Assembly (NCBI GenBank): GCA_021399435.1
Contig: JAJTUP010000039.1
Span: forward strand, 248,001-312,000
Length of the DNA: 64,000 bases
From: Diaporthe sp. PMI_573
Lineage: Eukaryota; Ascomycota; Sordariomycetes; Diaporthales; Diaporthaceae
Reading direction: 5' to 3'
This document shows, piece after piece, positions 1 through 8,834 of the stretch. A program made the translations under genes and the position numbers. Position 1 is the first letter of the stretch. The number at the start of each line of letters is the position of its first letter. The notes under the pieces are model-generated. The model did no database searches, was not told the origin of the DNA, and saw nothing but the letters and a program-made list of their open reading frames with translations.

Positions 1-901
1 ACCCAAACAGGCACCTTCGAGGTGCATACTCACTGGCAGCTTATCATATTTCCCCCATCGACCACTCAGGGTCTGATCTTCAGAATGCAGGATTCTGGAA
101 CTACCTTCGTGAGGACATCACTTATAGCTTGTTCCAACGATGCCCTCTTAAAATTGATCTAAGTCAAATGCCTCTTCCGAGCCAGCACGACACCGACCAA
201 AGCTACCTGAATACTGTGTCCCTCATTCTTGGCCGCATCATCAATGCATGTTTCTCGGGCGATATAACGGAACAGTCATGGGCTGCTCTCTTTCACATGC
301 TTCGCAGCTGGTCATCCAGCCTGCCAGCTCGTTTCAGACCATTCTCGCGAGAGGATCGGGGCATTGGCCTTTCACTCCCATGCGTCAGAATGCTCCAAGA
401 CTGTCATGGTATGTTGAAGCTTTACCAAACATGACAATAAGGTGCTGATATGAGGTCAGCATCTGCCCTTCACTACCAGCTGGTCTGCATGGCCATACTC
501 TGCACCGAAGCCACGCCTGAGAATATTGCCCAGCTGAAACCCCTATGGATCGACATACATGAGAGCAAGAACACAAGGGAAGAAATCTTGGAGCAATGTG
601 GGCTTGACATTTGCGGCATCGCTTTTACGGCAAACATGCCTCCAGTCCTGGTCAACTCATTTGGCCCAATCGCATTCTGTGAGGACGTCGACATCTGGTC
701 CGCAACAAAGAGCTAACATTGGACGCAGGTGCAAGATTCATCCGCGCGGAAGCCTCGCAGCAGGAGGTCATCCGACGTCTCATGGCGTGTAAGAGATCAA
801 CCGGCTGGCCGGTCGATCGACTCGTCTCAGACCTACAAGCTGCGTGGAATCGATCGTTTCCAGCAACCAACTCGGAAAATAACGAATCAGAACTAAGCTA
901 A
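1..901 (+). CDS. Zn(II)2Cys6 fungal transcription factor, C-terminal part (5' end cut by window edge)
   Basis: The reading frame is open from the first bases and is rebuilt as exons 1-408, 460-678 and 729-901, with introns of 51 bp (GTATGT..GTCAG) and 50 bp (GTGAGG..GCTAAC..GCAG). The joined protein ends with the pattern I know from the C-terminal half of fungal Zn2Cys6 regulators: a W..L...L..W...LP segment, an H.....C.A block, then the ICGIA....PP.LVN..GPIAFC segment, then a TGWP segment followed by L...W. The DNA-binding cluster should lie left of the window and is not seen. These proteins act in the nucleus as pathway activators or repressors. The next gene on the same strand begins only 232 bp downstream and carries paired CCG-N4-CGG sites in its promoter, so a regulator-target relation is possible but inferred. 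Confidence 0.8.
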
Positions 902-970
902 TTCGCTCTTTGGGGAGAGCTGTCGACGCCTCTGAGGATTGGAAGGGCGGGCTCAGAAGGGAAACATATC

Positions 971-1018
971 CCGAGCTCGGATTTGGAGGGGTAATGTGGG
1001 GGGGAAACCCGAGCTCGG
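971..1018. promoter_or_regulatory. Two identical CCG-N4-CGG palindromes upstream of the dioxygenase gene
   Basis: The 10-bp palindrome CCGAGCTCGG occurs at 971-980 and again at 1009-1018, both within slightly longer matching flanks. This is an everted CCG half-site pair with a 4-bp spacer, the geometry recognised by some Zn2Cys6 proteins such as yeast Leu3. The sites lie 115-162 bp upstream of the ATG at 1133 and just upstream of a TATA-like element. Binding by any factor is inference. Confidence 0.5.
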
Positions 1019-1060
1019 GATTGGGATGGCTTCGCGGATACATCTCACTGACTCCAAGCA

Positions 1061-1068
1061 TATAAATG
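1061..1068 (+). promoter_or_regulatory. TATA-like element of the PhyH-type gene
   Basis: TATAAATG lies 72 bp upstream of the ATG at 1133 and 43 bp downstream of the second CCG-N4-CGG palindrome, a normal core-promoter spacing. Confidence 0.45.
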
Positions 1069-1132
1069 CATGCAGGAAGAGATGGGCTCTCATCAAATTT
1101 GATGGGTAGGCTTTCTGACACATACTTTCACA

Positions 1133-2196
1133 ATGAGAGCAATCGCACAAACCTCAAACTTGATGTTCCGCCAGCGCGCGGCGTTCTCTCTGAGCTCCTG
1201 GCGCAGGGGTTTGGCGTCACGTACACGCCAACCACAACCGTTCATCATCCGCCCCTCAGAGGACGAGTTGCGCAACAGGTCCCTTGCGCCACGAAATCTT
1301 GAACTGGCTGTGCGACATTTGCACGCCGATGGGCTCGTGGTCGTCGAGGATGTTGTGTCTCACAAGGACTTAGACGCCCTCAACAAGAAAATGGTCAAGG
1401 ATGCGCGGTACCTGCAATCCCTCGGCGACAAGGGGCCGTTCAACTACAACCAGGGCAACTTGCAGCAAGATCCCCCGCCCGTGGCTGAGTACTTTTACAA
1501 ATCCATTTTTACAAGTCAGCCCCATTTTGAGTTCCTTGTGATACGGAAGCATCAGTGTTAACCAAGGCAGCAGACCCCATCGCAACCCAAATCACATCGA
1601 CAGTCCTTGGCCCCCGCCCAAAATGGACCTTCTGCTCCGCCAACTCCGCCATGCCGCCCCTGCCCGGCGCCTCGCCCCAGCGACAGCCCGTCCACTCGGA
1701 CGCCGACTTCGACTACCCCTCGCACCCCTTCGCATTGGTCGTCAACATTCCCCTCGTGACCATGACACCGGAGAACGGGTCCACGGAGCTCTGGCTCGGC
1801 ACACATACCGCTGACGTCTCGGCGCAGGAGGGCAAGCATGGTGAGAGGGCCAGCGGGCGGATCAAGGAAGATGTTCTGGCCGAGAGACGCGGAGTGAGGG
1901 GTCCGTCGCAGCCTGTTGTCAAGAAGGGGAGTATCATGTTGAGGGACCTGAGGCTCTGGCATGCCGGGATGCCCAATCTCAGCGACGAGGTGCGGGTCAT
2001 GCTTGCCATGATCCACTTTGCGCCGTGGTATCGCAACCCGATGAGGTTGGAGTTCGGGCAGGACGTGAAAGGTTTACTGGCCGGATTGGAGCCGCAGCTG
2101 GAGATCCCGGTGGATTGGGTGAAGAGCGAAGAGGTTTTGGGGTCTTACTTGCACAGGGGCTTTGGTAACAGTTATGATTTCGATCAGGAGAAGTGA
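1133..2196 (+). CDS. Phytanoyl-CoA dioxygenase (PhyH) family Fe(II)/2-oxoglutarate oxygenase
   Basis: Exons 1133-1514 and 1571-2196, joined across a 56-bp intron (GTCAGC..GGCAG), give 335 aa. The double-stranded beta-helix signature is clear. The iron-binding HxD is in PVHSDADF, the distal His is in LWHAG, and an Arg follows in EVRVMLAMIHF where the family binds 2-oxoglutarate. The segment LGPRPKWTFCSANSAMP is also typical of fungal PhyH proteins. The first 35 residues are rich in Arg and Ser with almost no acidic residues, so a mitochondrial presequence is possible. The family hydroxylates CoA esters or natural products; the substrate here cannot be told. The splice donor is weak, so the exact junction is less certain than the two exons. 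The promoter holds two CCG-N4-CGG sites. Confidence 0.85.
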
Positions 2197-2835
2197 TGCC
2201 ATCCAGTATAAAGGTCATCTTCACTTGAGGTAGCAGAATCAGCGACCGTTTATATTTGCAAACGAACATTACGAGAGCATCTGCCAAGAAGTATTATCTC
2301 CATTAGGAAAACCTCCAGTGAAGAACCTTTGAGGAATGTTGCTCTCTGAATTTTGAGATGTTTGAAATGAGAGGTCCCCAAGGTGATCTCCGGGGAACAC
2401 AGTTGCGTGAATGCTGCAAGTGGGGTCGAAGCAAAGGGTGTGTTTGGGAAGGCAGCATGAGCATTTTTCCAGCCTGATGTACCAGATTTCTAGCAACCTT
2501 TTGGTTCACAAGCCCTGACTGATCTGACTGTGACGCGACCGCGGCCGTTTGCTACCCAGACCAGAACGTGCGAACATGTGGGGCTGTGTGAATGGCCATC
2601 AAAAATCCACAATTGTTTGTTTTCGTCCGTTTGCAAGTGAGAGCCACCTTTGCATTTGCAGTCCCTAGATTTCTTGTCTTCTTTTTCAATGTTAGTGTGC
2701 TAGCTTGAGCTAAAGGACAACTGAACTGGCAAAGCTACCAACCGTCAACATCGCCGTCCTTCCACCACCCACCACACCTTCCAAGCAAGCAACAATCAAC
2801 AACAAACCACGGGCCTTGAAAGTCAACCAGCCATC
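2197..2835. other. Intergenic 3' region of the PhyH gene and 5' region of the F-box gene
   Basis: No coding feature is seen. The last 130 bp before the ATG at 2836 are C- and A-rich with a CAACAATCAACAACAAACC-type leader, as in many fungal 5' UTRs. Confidence 0.5.
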
Positions 2836-4247
2836 ATGTCTCTTCTGAGGCCACCATCTCCAGATAATCCAAGTCTTGCACTCGACATGTCCCCAGACAT
2901 CCCACCAGTCTTCGAGACCCTACCCGTCGAGGTCCTCGGCAACATCCTGCGGCAGATGGCGTCGCCTGAAGACCTCTACTCTACTATCCGAGCTAGCCCG
3001 AGAGCACTTGAAAGCTTCCTCGAGTACAGAGAACAAGTACTCATTGAGGTCCTCCAGGCGCACCTCCCGGCAGAGATACTTGCCGAATTTCTTGGTTTGC
3101 TGCACATCCCCATGTATGAGGATTTCAACCACGTTCCCAATCGAAGGTAAGCCATTTTAGGGCCACACATGCTAAGAGCAAGCCGACCCTGGGATATGAA
3201 GCTAAGCTATGATGTTCTACGTACAGTGATCTTCTGCGGGAAGCACGATGGGGCCCAGAAGATGCATCGGCTGCATGGGAACGCTGCAGATACGAAGCCT
3301 GGCCCATCATAGTCACTGCCTTTTTTGAAACACACTTCGAAAATGTCAGGACAGCGAAATCGAGCGAGGTGCAGAGATACAGCCTGCCACCACTCTCCCA
3401 CAAGCACCAAATCAACTACATCATCTCAATGTATGGGACACTGAAACGATTCATCCGGGACTACCAATATTTCGTGCGAACAAATCTGGCCGGTATTGCC
3501 CCGCCTATTTACAGCAACTCTGCTTTTCGATGTCGAGACGCCCTCCCGCCACAACTTTGGCCTGATCTCAGCGAAAAAGAAACAGTCCGCTTGCAGCGAG
3601 GGTTTCTTCGCTATGAGCTCTGCTCTCGCTTGAACGCCATCCCGAATTGGGAGACATACATCATCCGATCGCATGAAGTCAACCCAAGAACGCCTTTCGA
3701 GTTTCTTTCATCCTACCTTCAGCGTTGGGAAGAGGAGGAGATAAGATGTGTTTGGACCTATGTTCTCCGTCAGTACCAGGTAGTGATTCGGAATATCGTG
3801 GCTGACTTCCACTGCGATGTACGTCGCCTCAGCAGACAGGCTGGGGATGCGCCTGGCAAAGAAGTTTCCCTCGTGTCATTCATGACGTTTGAATTCCAAC
3901 GGGCCTTCTTTTCCGGGTGGTCAGCCAGTATGTCATGCCTCGGTCTTCCCCTGCTTCAGCAACTCCTACGATCTGAAATTGGCGATCAGCGACGCTTTGT
4001 CAAGAACACTGCATTCAAAACGTACCCTTCAGAGCACGGAACCTTATTTCTGGCTAACATAAACCCTTTGAGAGAGGAATGGCATGCTCCGGACAATTTT
4101 ATCAACCTCCCCACGACCAACGGCCAGAGTCCCATTTACACATCTGTCACCATCGCCTTGGCGGGCTGGCCCTTGCACATGTATGATAAGTGGCGAAAGA
4201 TGGATAGAGCAGAGAAGGGGCTGAGAGAGATTGGCTGGGTGTTCTAG
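2836..4247 (+). CDS. F-box domain protein, reading frame ended early by an in-frame TAG
   Basis: Exons 2836-3146 and 3227-4247 (80-bp intron GTAAGC..GTACAG) encode 443 aa. Residues about 24-56 (ETLPVEVLGNILRQMASPEDL and following) match the fungal F-box, which binds Skp1 in SCF ubiquitin ligases; the rest has no repeat domain I recognise. The frame stops at TAG 4245-4247 directly after GWVF, yet the same frame stays open for another 107 codons to a TGA at 4566-4568. Fungal F-box relatives often read GWVFW at this spot, so the TAG may be a mutated TGG. Alternatively an intron 4181-4285 (GTATGA..GCCTAG, 105 bp) would skip the TAG in frame and give 515 aa. The upstream part is solid; the C-terminus is uncertain. 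Confidence 0.7.
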
Positions 4248-4568
4248 GAGGATCGTGGAAGATTGGAGTATTTTGGCTTGCCTAGTTCTGACAGTGACGC
4301 AAGCAATGCGGTTGAGAATTGCCTCAACCGCTTGTGCCACCAAACTGACAGGTGGCTCGGCAGGTTTCAGGTCGGGACGGCGTATCCCGAGCAGGAAATG
4401 TATGTCACCACGGAGGACTACCAAGAGGAGCTGTCAGCCAAATATGCAATGATCCCAACTCCACCGAGCGGGGAGCTGTTCTTCCTCAACAGGCTCAGGA
4501 GCATCAGCGATTGGTCGTCGAAGGAGTGTTCATCTGCCTTCCAGGAGATCTGCTCGGGGATGTCTTGA
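4248..4568 (+). pseudogene. In-frame continuation of the F-box gene beyond the TAG
   Basis: The frame of the F-box gene continues for 106 sense codons after the TAG. It has ordinary amino-acid composition (EDRGRLEYFGLPSSDSDAS, later EDYQEELSAKYAM) and ends at TGA 4566-4568. It is either a severed C-terminus after a nonsense change or a real third exon starting at 4286. Confidence 0.5.
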
Positions 4569-5083
4569 GGTGAATAATTCCCAGGTTCTGCAGAAGTCAT
4601 GAAACAGAAGATGGCATCAGCGAGGAGGATCCAGACTGTGCTGCCATGGATGAAGCAGGCATGGAGGTAGTGTGGACAACGTGCCAGCAACAGGTTGACC
4701 ACGATTGCATGGCTGCGATCGATTCTGATTTAGGTATTAGAACTCCTCTACATGCAAGACTTCACTTTGACCATCACATCGACTCCAAATTTTGTGCCAT
4801 AAGATTCTTTACTATTGCATCGTAGTCTCTCAGAGGTCTTATTGCCACTAATTGACTTGAACGGTGTGCACCTGACTTGTAGCAGGATCCGTGGAGAGGT
4901 TGGACTCAGTGTGGATCGGGTCGCATCATGCCAGAAGATTCCAGATCAAACTCTAAATCGACCTTTCAGCCTCCTTTTCCAAGACTTCAGTATTTCGAAC
5001 CACGGTAAAAAGCTTCGTTTGAGTGCAACTCTGGATTTATACCCGAAGTGAAAAAATGGTTGGACTTCTGATCCGGTTCTCGG
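4569..5083. other. Convergent intergenic region
   Basis: It lies between the 3' ends of the F-box gene and the minus-strand oxygenase. Only short open frames without family resemblance are seen. Confidence 0.5.
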
Positions 5084-5851
5084 CTATCCACCTTTCACTT
5101 TCCGATATATAGCATCTGTCCTAAGTGTGTACTTGATTCCCTTGTGTACTTCTGCTCCCTCATGATACATATCCCTCTGTTGGAAGATCAACACACTTCC
5201 TTGCTTCGGGTCTACGCCTAGCTTGTCCACCTTTGGATTTTCAAAGTCAATGCCAAACCTCGTGGCCCCTCCCTGGACCTCTTGATCATCCTTTCCCCCA
5301 CCATTGAGAAACACATGTACCGTCAAGAAGCTCTTCTCTGAGCCGTCCTTGCTGACGTAGCTTCGATCACAGTGCGGACGAAAATACTGTCCCGGCTCGT
5401 ACTTGAGGAACCGCAGTGCACTATCCAGCCGAGCGATCTTCCAGGTCTCCTTGTTCACCACCGCTGCCTGGCCGGTGATGTCAGGCGCATTGTTCAGAGT
5501 TATGACCGTAGTTTGTAAGTGAGGTAGAATTCGATTCAGCAGCCCATCAGCGAGGATTTGGGACTCGTGGATGATTCGGCCGCAGTCTCGCGACATCAGA
5601 TCCACAAACTGGGTTCCGTTGTATGCTGTGACGGTTGCAGGCGGCCAGGGCTTGCTAGCGTCGGGCTGAACTATGGAGAGGAGGGCTTCACATTCGCTGG
5701 GAGTGAAAAGGTCGTCGATGACCATGGCGAAGAAGTTTTCGTACTGTCCCAGGTTTGTCTTCTTGAAGTCGATCAACCTTGTGGTGGCTGAAGGCGGGGC
5801 TGGGCCGCTCAGGATCTGGGACTCGACAGCTGTTGAGTTTTCTGTAGCCAT
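5084..5851 (-). CDS. Prolyl 4-hydroxylase-like 2OG-Fe(II) oxygenase
   Basis: A single exon of 255 aa when started at the ATG at 5851 (MATENST...). The frame is open upstream to 5932, but the extra 27 residues look like leader sequence. The fold markers are FAMVIDDLFTPSECEALL at the start of the domain, the iron-binding HxD in FRPHCDRSY, and a distal His in EGAEVHKGIKYTLRTDAIYR with the Arg or Lys that holds 2-oxoglutarate. FLTVHVFLNGGG and GGATRF are typical of the P4Hc domain. There is no signal peptide or KDEL-type tail, so it is probably cytosolic or nuclear rather than a secretory collagen-type hydroxylase. The substrate is unknown. Confidence 0.85.
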   Translation of the reverse strand: MATENSTAVESQILSGPAPPSATTRLIDFKKTNLGQYENFFAMVIDDLFTPSECEALLSIVQPDASKPWPPATVTAYNGTQFVDLMSRDCGRIIHESQILADGLLNRILPHLQTTVITLNNAPDITGQAAVVNKETWKIARLDSALRFLKYEPGQYFRPHCDRSYVSKDGSEKSFLTVHVFLNGGGKDDQEVQGGATRFGIDFENPKVDKLGVDPKQGSVLIFQQRDMYHEGAEVHKGIKYTLRTDAIYRKVKGG

Positions 5852-6536
5852 CTTGATGAATGAAGTGTTGTCAATATCGGGTAGCCTTAGCGTATGATAA
5901 GTAGACAGTGTTTTTGCAAGAGTTAGCGGCACACAATAACTTGATGATTAACCTGCTGCCTGACAGAATGCCGTCAGCCCCTATATTCGATCCCACGTCC
6001 CCGCCATTATACAGTGTGAGCAGGCAACCACCTGCACAATGTCACTGTGCTCTACCTCTAGATATCTGAATTCGAGTGAATCAGAAGCCCTTCAAATATC
6101 CCTTCGTGGACCAGGAAGTTGGTGGAGGAATCAATCTTGAAAGTTGCGTTGGTTTTCCAGTCCCGGCTGCGCGGAGCAAGACCGGGCCAGGCAGTGCGGA
6201 TTGCAGATTGACGTGGATGGACACTTCCAAAAACAATCCCAATTATGTAGTTCCGACATATTGGTCTTGAATTCGGTGACACGGGCCTTGTCTCAGTGTC
6301 ATCTGCGTGGCGACGGCAATCACTTCCAATGTTTGATATCGGATGTGCCATCTCTGAGCTAAGGAGCGATCACGCTTTCTTTGTGGAGAGTGTTCCAGGT
6401 CACAAAGACGATGCCCCATGTTGGAATTTGCACCCCGAATCGGCCAGAAGGGACAATCATAAATCAAAATCATCATTACTTAAATTAAAATTACTTAGAC
6501 ACATACAATTTCTCCTTTTCATCCCCTCGCTGCTCC
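5852..6536. other. Intergenic region: promoter of the P4H-like gene and 3' flank of agd3
   Basis: No gene is seen. The stretch from about 6461 to 6500 is AT-rich and adjoins the 3' end of the minus-strand deacetylase gene. Confidence 0.45.
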
Positions 6537-8834
6537 TCACAGAGCAACAGGCTTTGAGAGAGTGAACGATACCGGTGACCCCGACATCTTTACCCAAATA
6601 GTCAACGGGTCCGATCCAATCTTCTCAGTCACGAATCCCTTGGTGTTCGTCACGGTACCGGGAACGGTGACCGGGATAGAAGTGCCGCAGGTGTTGCCAT
6701 TGGCTGTGACCGTGACGCCGGTGATGCTGCCGGAGGTGATGGCGTACGTCAGCTGGTAGGAGCAGGCGTCACGGGCCATGCGGTTGGCGAACCAGGCAGA
6801 GAACTGTGTTGGAGAGAGATTTTGTTAGTCTACTGGACTCGCAATGAATGTTGGGGCAGTGGGTAGCATATGGTGGACCGAGACGGATGGGGTGGTATGG
6901 GGAGAAAAGGTCACAGGATATGTACGTACATCAACTTGCTTGAGCGAAATCAAGGGCCAGTCAAAAACGCGAACAAATTCTTGAACGATAGTCTCCACCC
7001 AGGCCTGGAAAATGCCGATAGTCTTCGAAACGCCGTTGATTGTCGTCGTGCCAAGGTCCCCAGTGGTTCGGAGGTTAGCCTGATGGAACATGAAAGCATC
7101 GTGGTAAAGTCCCGCCAGATAACGCATGGTGTCGGCCTTTTCCGCTGCCAGGAGATCGTTGAACGTGCCAACGCCGGCCGACGTGTCGATCCATTCCTGG
7201 GTCGTACAGCTACTGGTGTCGCAGTTGTAGTATATCCTCGTTGGCCACCGACCATTCACCTGTATGCCCGCAAATCCATCCGCGGCCTCTTGGGTGTAGT
7301 AAGGCCACATGTCGTTTTGCTGATTGCGGAGCACGGGTCTGCTGTTGTCTCCAACGCACTGGACAAGACCCGAATCGTGCCATGCTCGCAGGGCGTCTCC
7401 GTTGTGCAAGCCGGTGATAGCCGGAGGGATGAGGCCGTTCGCGGTGAAGTTGTGCGAACCAATTCCAGACTGAGCGAGCCAGGCTTGGTTCCATTGAATC
7501 TCCTTGAGGATGTCTGAATACGTAGCGTTGTCCTGGTTTTCGTGGGTGAAAGTATGGCTGATGGTGGCAAAATTGTGGGCATTCGAGTCGAACCAAGTCT
7601 TCAGAGGGTCGAGGTTCAAACATTTCAAGGAGTAATTGTACGTTGCTGGCGTGAGCGGCCAGATGTTGGTGCCTGTTCCCAATGGCTTCTTGAACTCCAA
7701 TGCGGTGTCGGGCTGGTCATCATACTCAATGGAGTCGGGCGAACACGTCTCATACCCTTTATTAGTACTCTCAGACTGTTCGATGTTGCCATTACCGTTG
7801 AAGCCGATTTCAACGGTCCAGTTGCTCCCTGCAGGCATGAGGGCGCGAACCGAAGGTAGCCAGTTGACAATTCCAGTCAAGTCGTTTGGGGTAACACGGT
7901 AGGTCGTACCATTGGGGAGATACAGGTCGGTCTCGAGGAACATGTCATCGATCTGGGTGTTCAGATGGACACGACGGTACCCTGCGTACAAGCCCCTCGT
8001 GAGCCAGGTGATGTAGGCATGTTGAAGGATCGACGAAGTGGCCGACCAGTTTTGTGAGAAATCAATGAAGAAGACCATTTGTTGTCGGCCAGATGCGAAG
8101 TTGTTGATGACGGCGGCAGTGCTGTTGGATGTACTGCTGCCGTCGCTTGCGGGCCCAAATTCGGCAATGGCAGTCGTGGTGGTCGTATTAGAAATGGTGG
8201 ACGGGTAATGATACAAGCCGGACGTGTCCAGCCCAGCGTTCTGCTTCAAGCCAGCTTGCGAAAATGCAGCTGTGTTGGTGAAATAGATAGGTTGCGTGAC
8301 ACCGGCGTTACAGCAGCCGCCCGAGGCAACCACTCCCGCATCAAGGGTGGGGAATATGCCATATTGTACCATGCGGACTCCGTATGTGATTTGGTATTCG
8401 TACAAAGCATTCCATTGATCTTGAGTCAAAGCACTCGAGTAGTTGGTGGAGCTGTACTCATAGACGACGCCGGAAACAACGATGATACCACCATAGTTAC
8501 CACCGGAAGAGGAGCTCAGCGCTGGGAGGGCAGCCCCTGCCTGTGGGACAATAAGGTTTTGGTGTGGAATGCCGTAGCCATTCAATCCTTGCGCGGCAAC
8601 AGTTGCCGTTGTACTATCTGTCGCGATGACAAGAATTGTTGAGGCAACATTGCCACTGAAAGTTGCGAAGGAGGAACTGCTGTTTGATGCGCTAGTTGAT
8701 GCGCTGGTTGATGCGCTGGTTGATGCGCGGGTTGATGCGCTGGTTGATGCGCTGGTTGCATTCAGTGCAGAAGCTCCATATAGAGTAGACAGGAATGGAA
8801 GCAAAAGCGCTGGAAGTGCTTGGAAAAGCTTCAT
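6537..8834 (-). CDS. agd3: Secreted Agd3-like polysaccharide deacetylase (CE18 type)
   Basis: Exon 1 is 8834-6930 and exon 2 is 6803-6537, across a 126-bp intron (GTACGT..CACAG), giving 723 aa. A signal peptide (MKLFQALPALLLPFLSTLYG) is followed by a low-complexity TSAS repeat (about residues 28-50), a Rossmann-like N-terminal part, and the catalytic region with QIDDMFLETDLY (Asp296/Asp297) and SHTFTHEN (His427, His431). That Asp-His-His layout and overall plan match Agd3, which removes N-acetyl groups from galactosaminogalactan at the cell surface and so enables biofilm adhesion. Many N-glycosylation sequons are present. In Aspergillus, agd3 sits in a five-gene cluster (uge3, sph3, gtb3, ega3). 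None of those partners lies in this window. Confidence 0.85.
8686..8757. repeat. 12-bp coding minisatellite, six units
   Basis: Six near-identical copies of GATGCGCTGGTT run head to tail. Unit 1 and unit 4 each differ at one position. On the minus strand they encode repeated T-S-A-S (one T-R-A-S) just after the Agd3 signal peptide. The unit is a multiple of three, so copy-number change keeps the frame. Confidence 0.9.

Noticed and set aside
6870..8642. Plus-strand frames of about 105-215 aa across the agd3 gene
   Set aside because: They run antisense to a clear, family-supported gene and have no domains.
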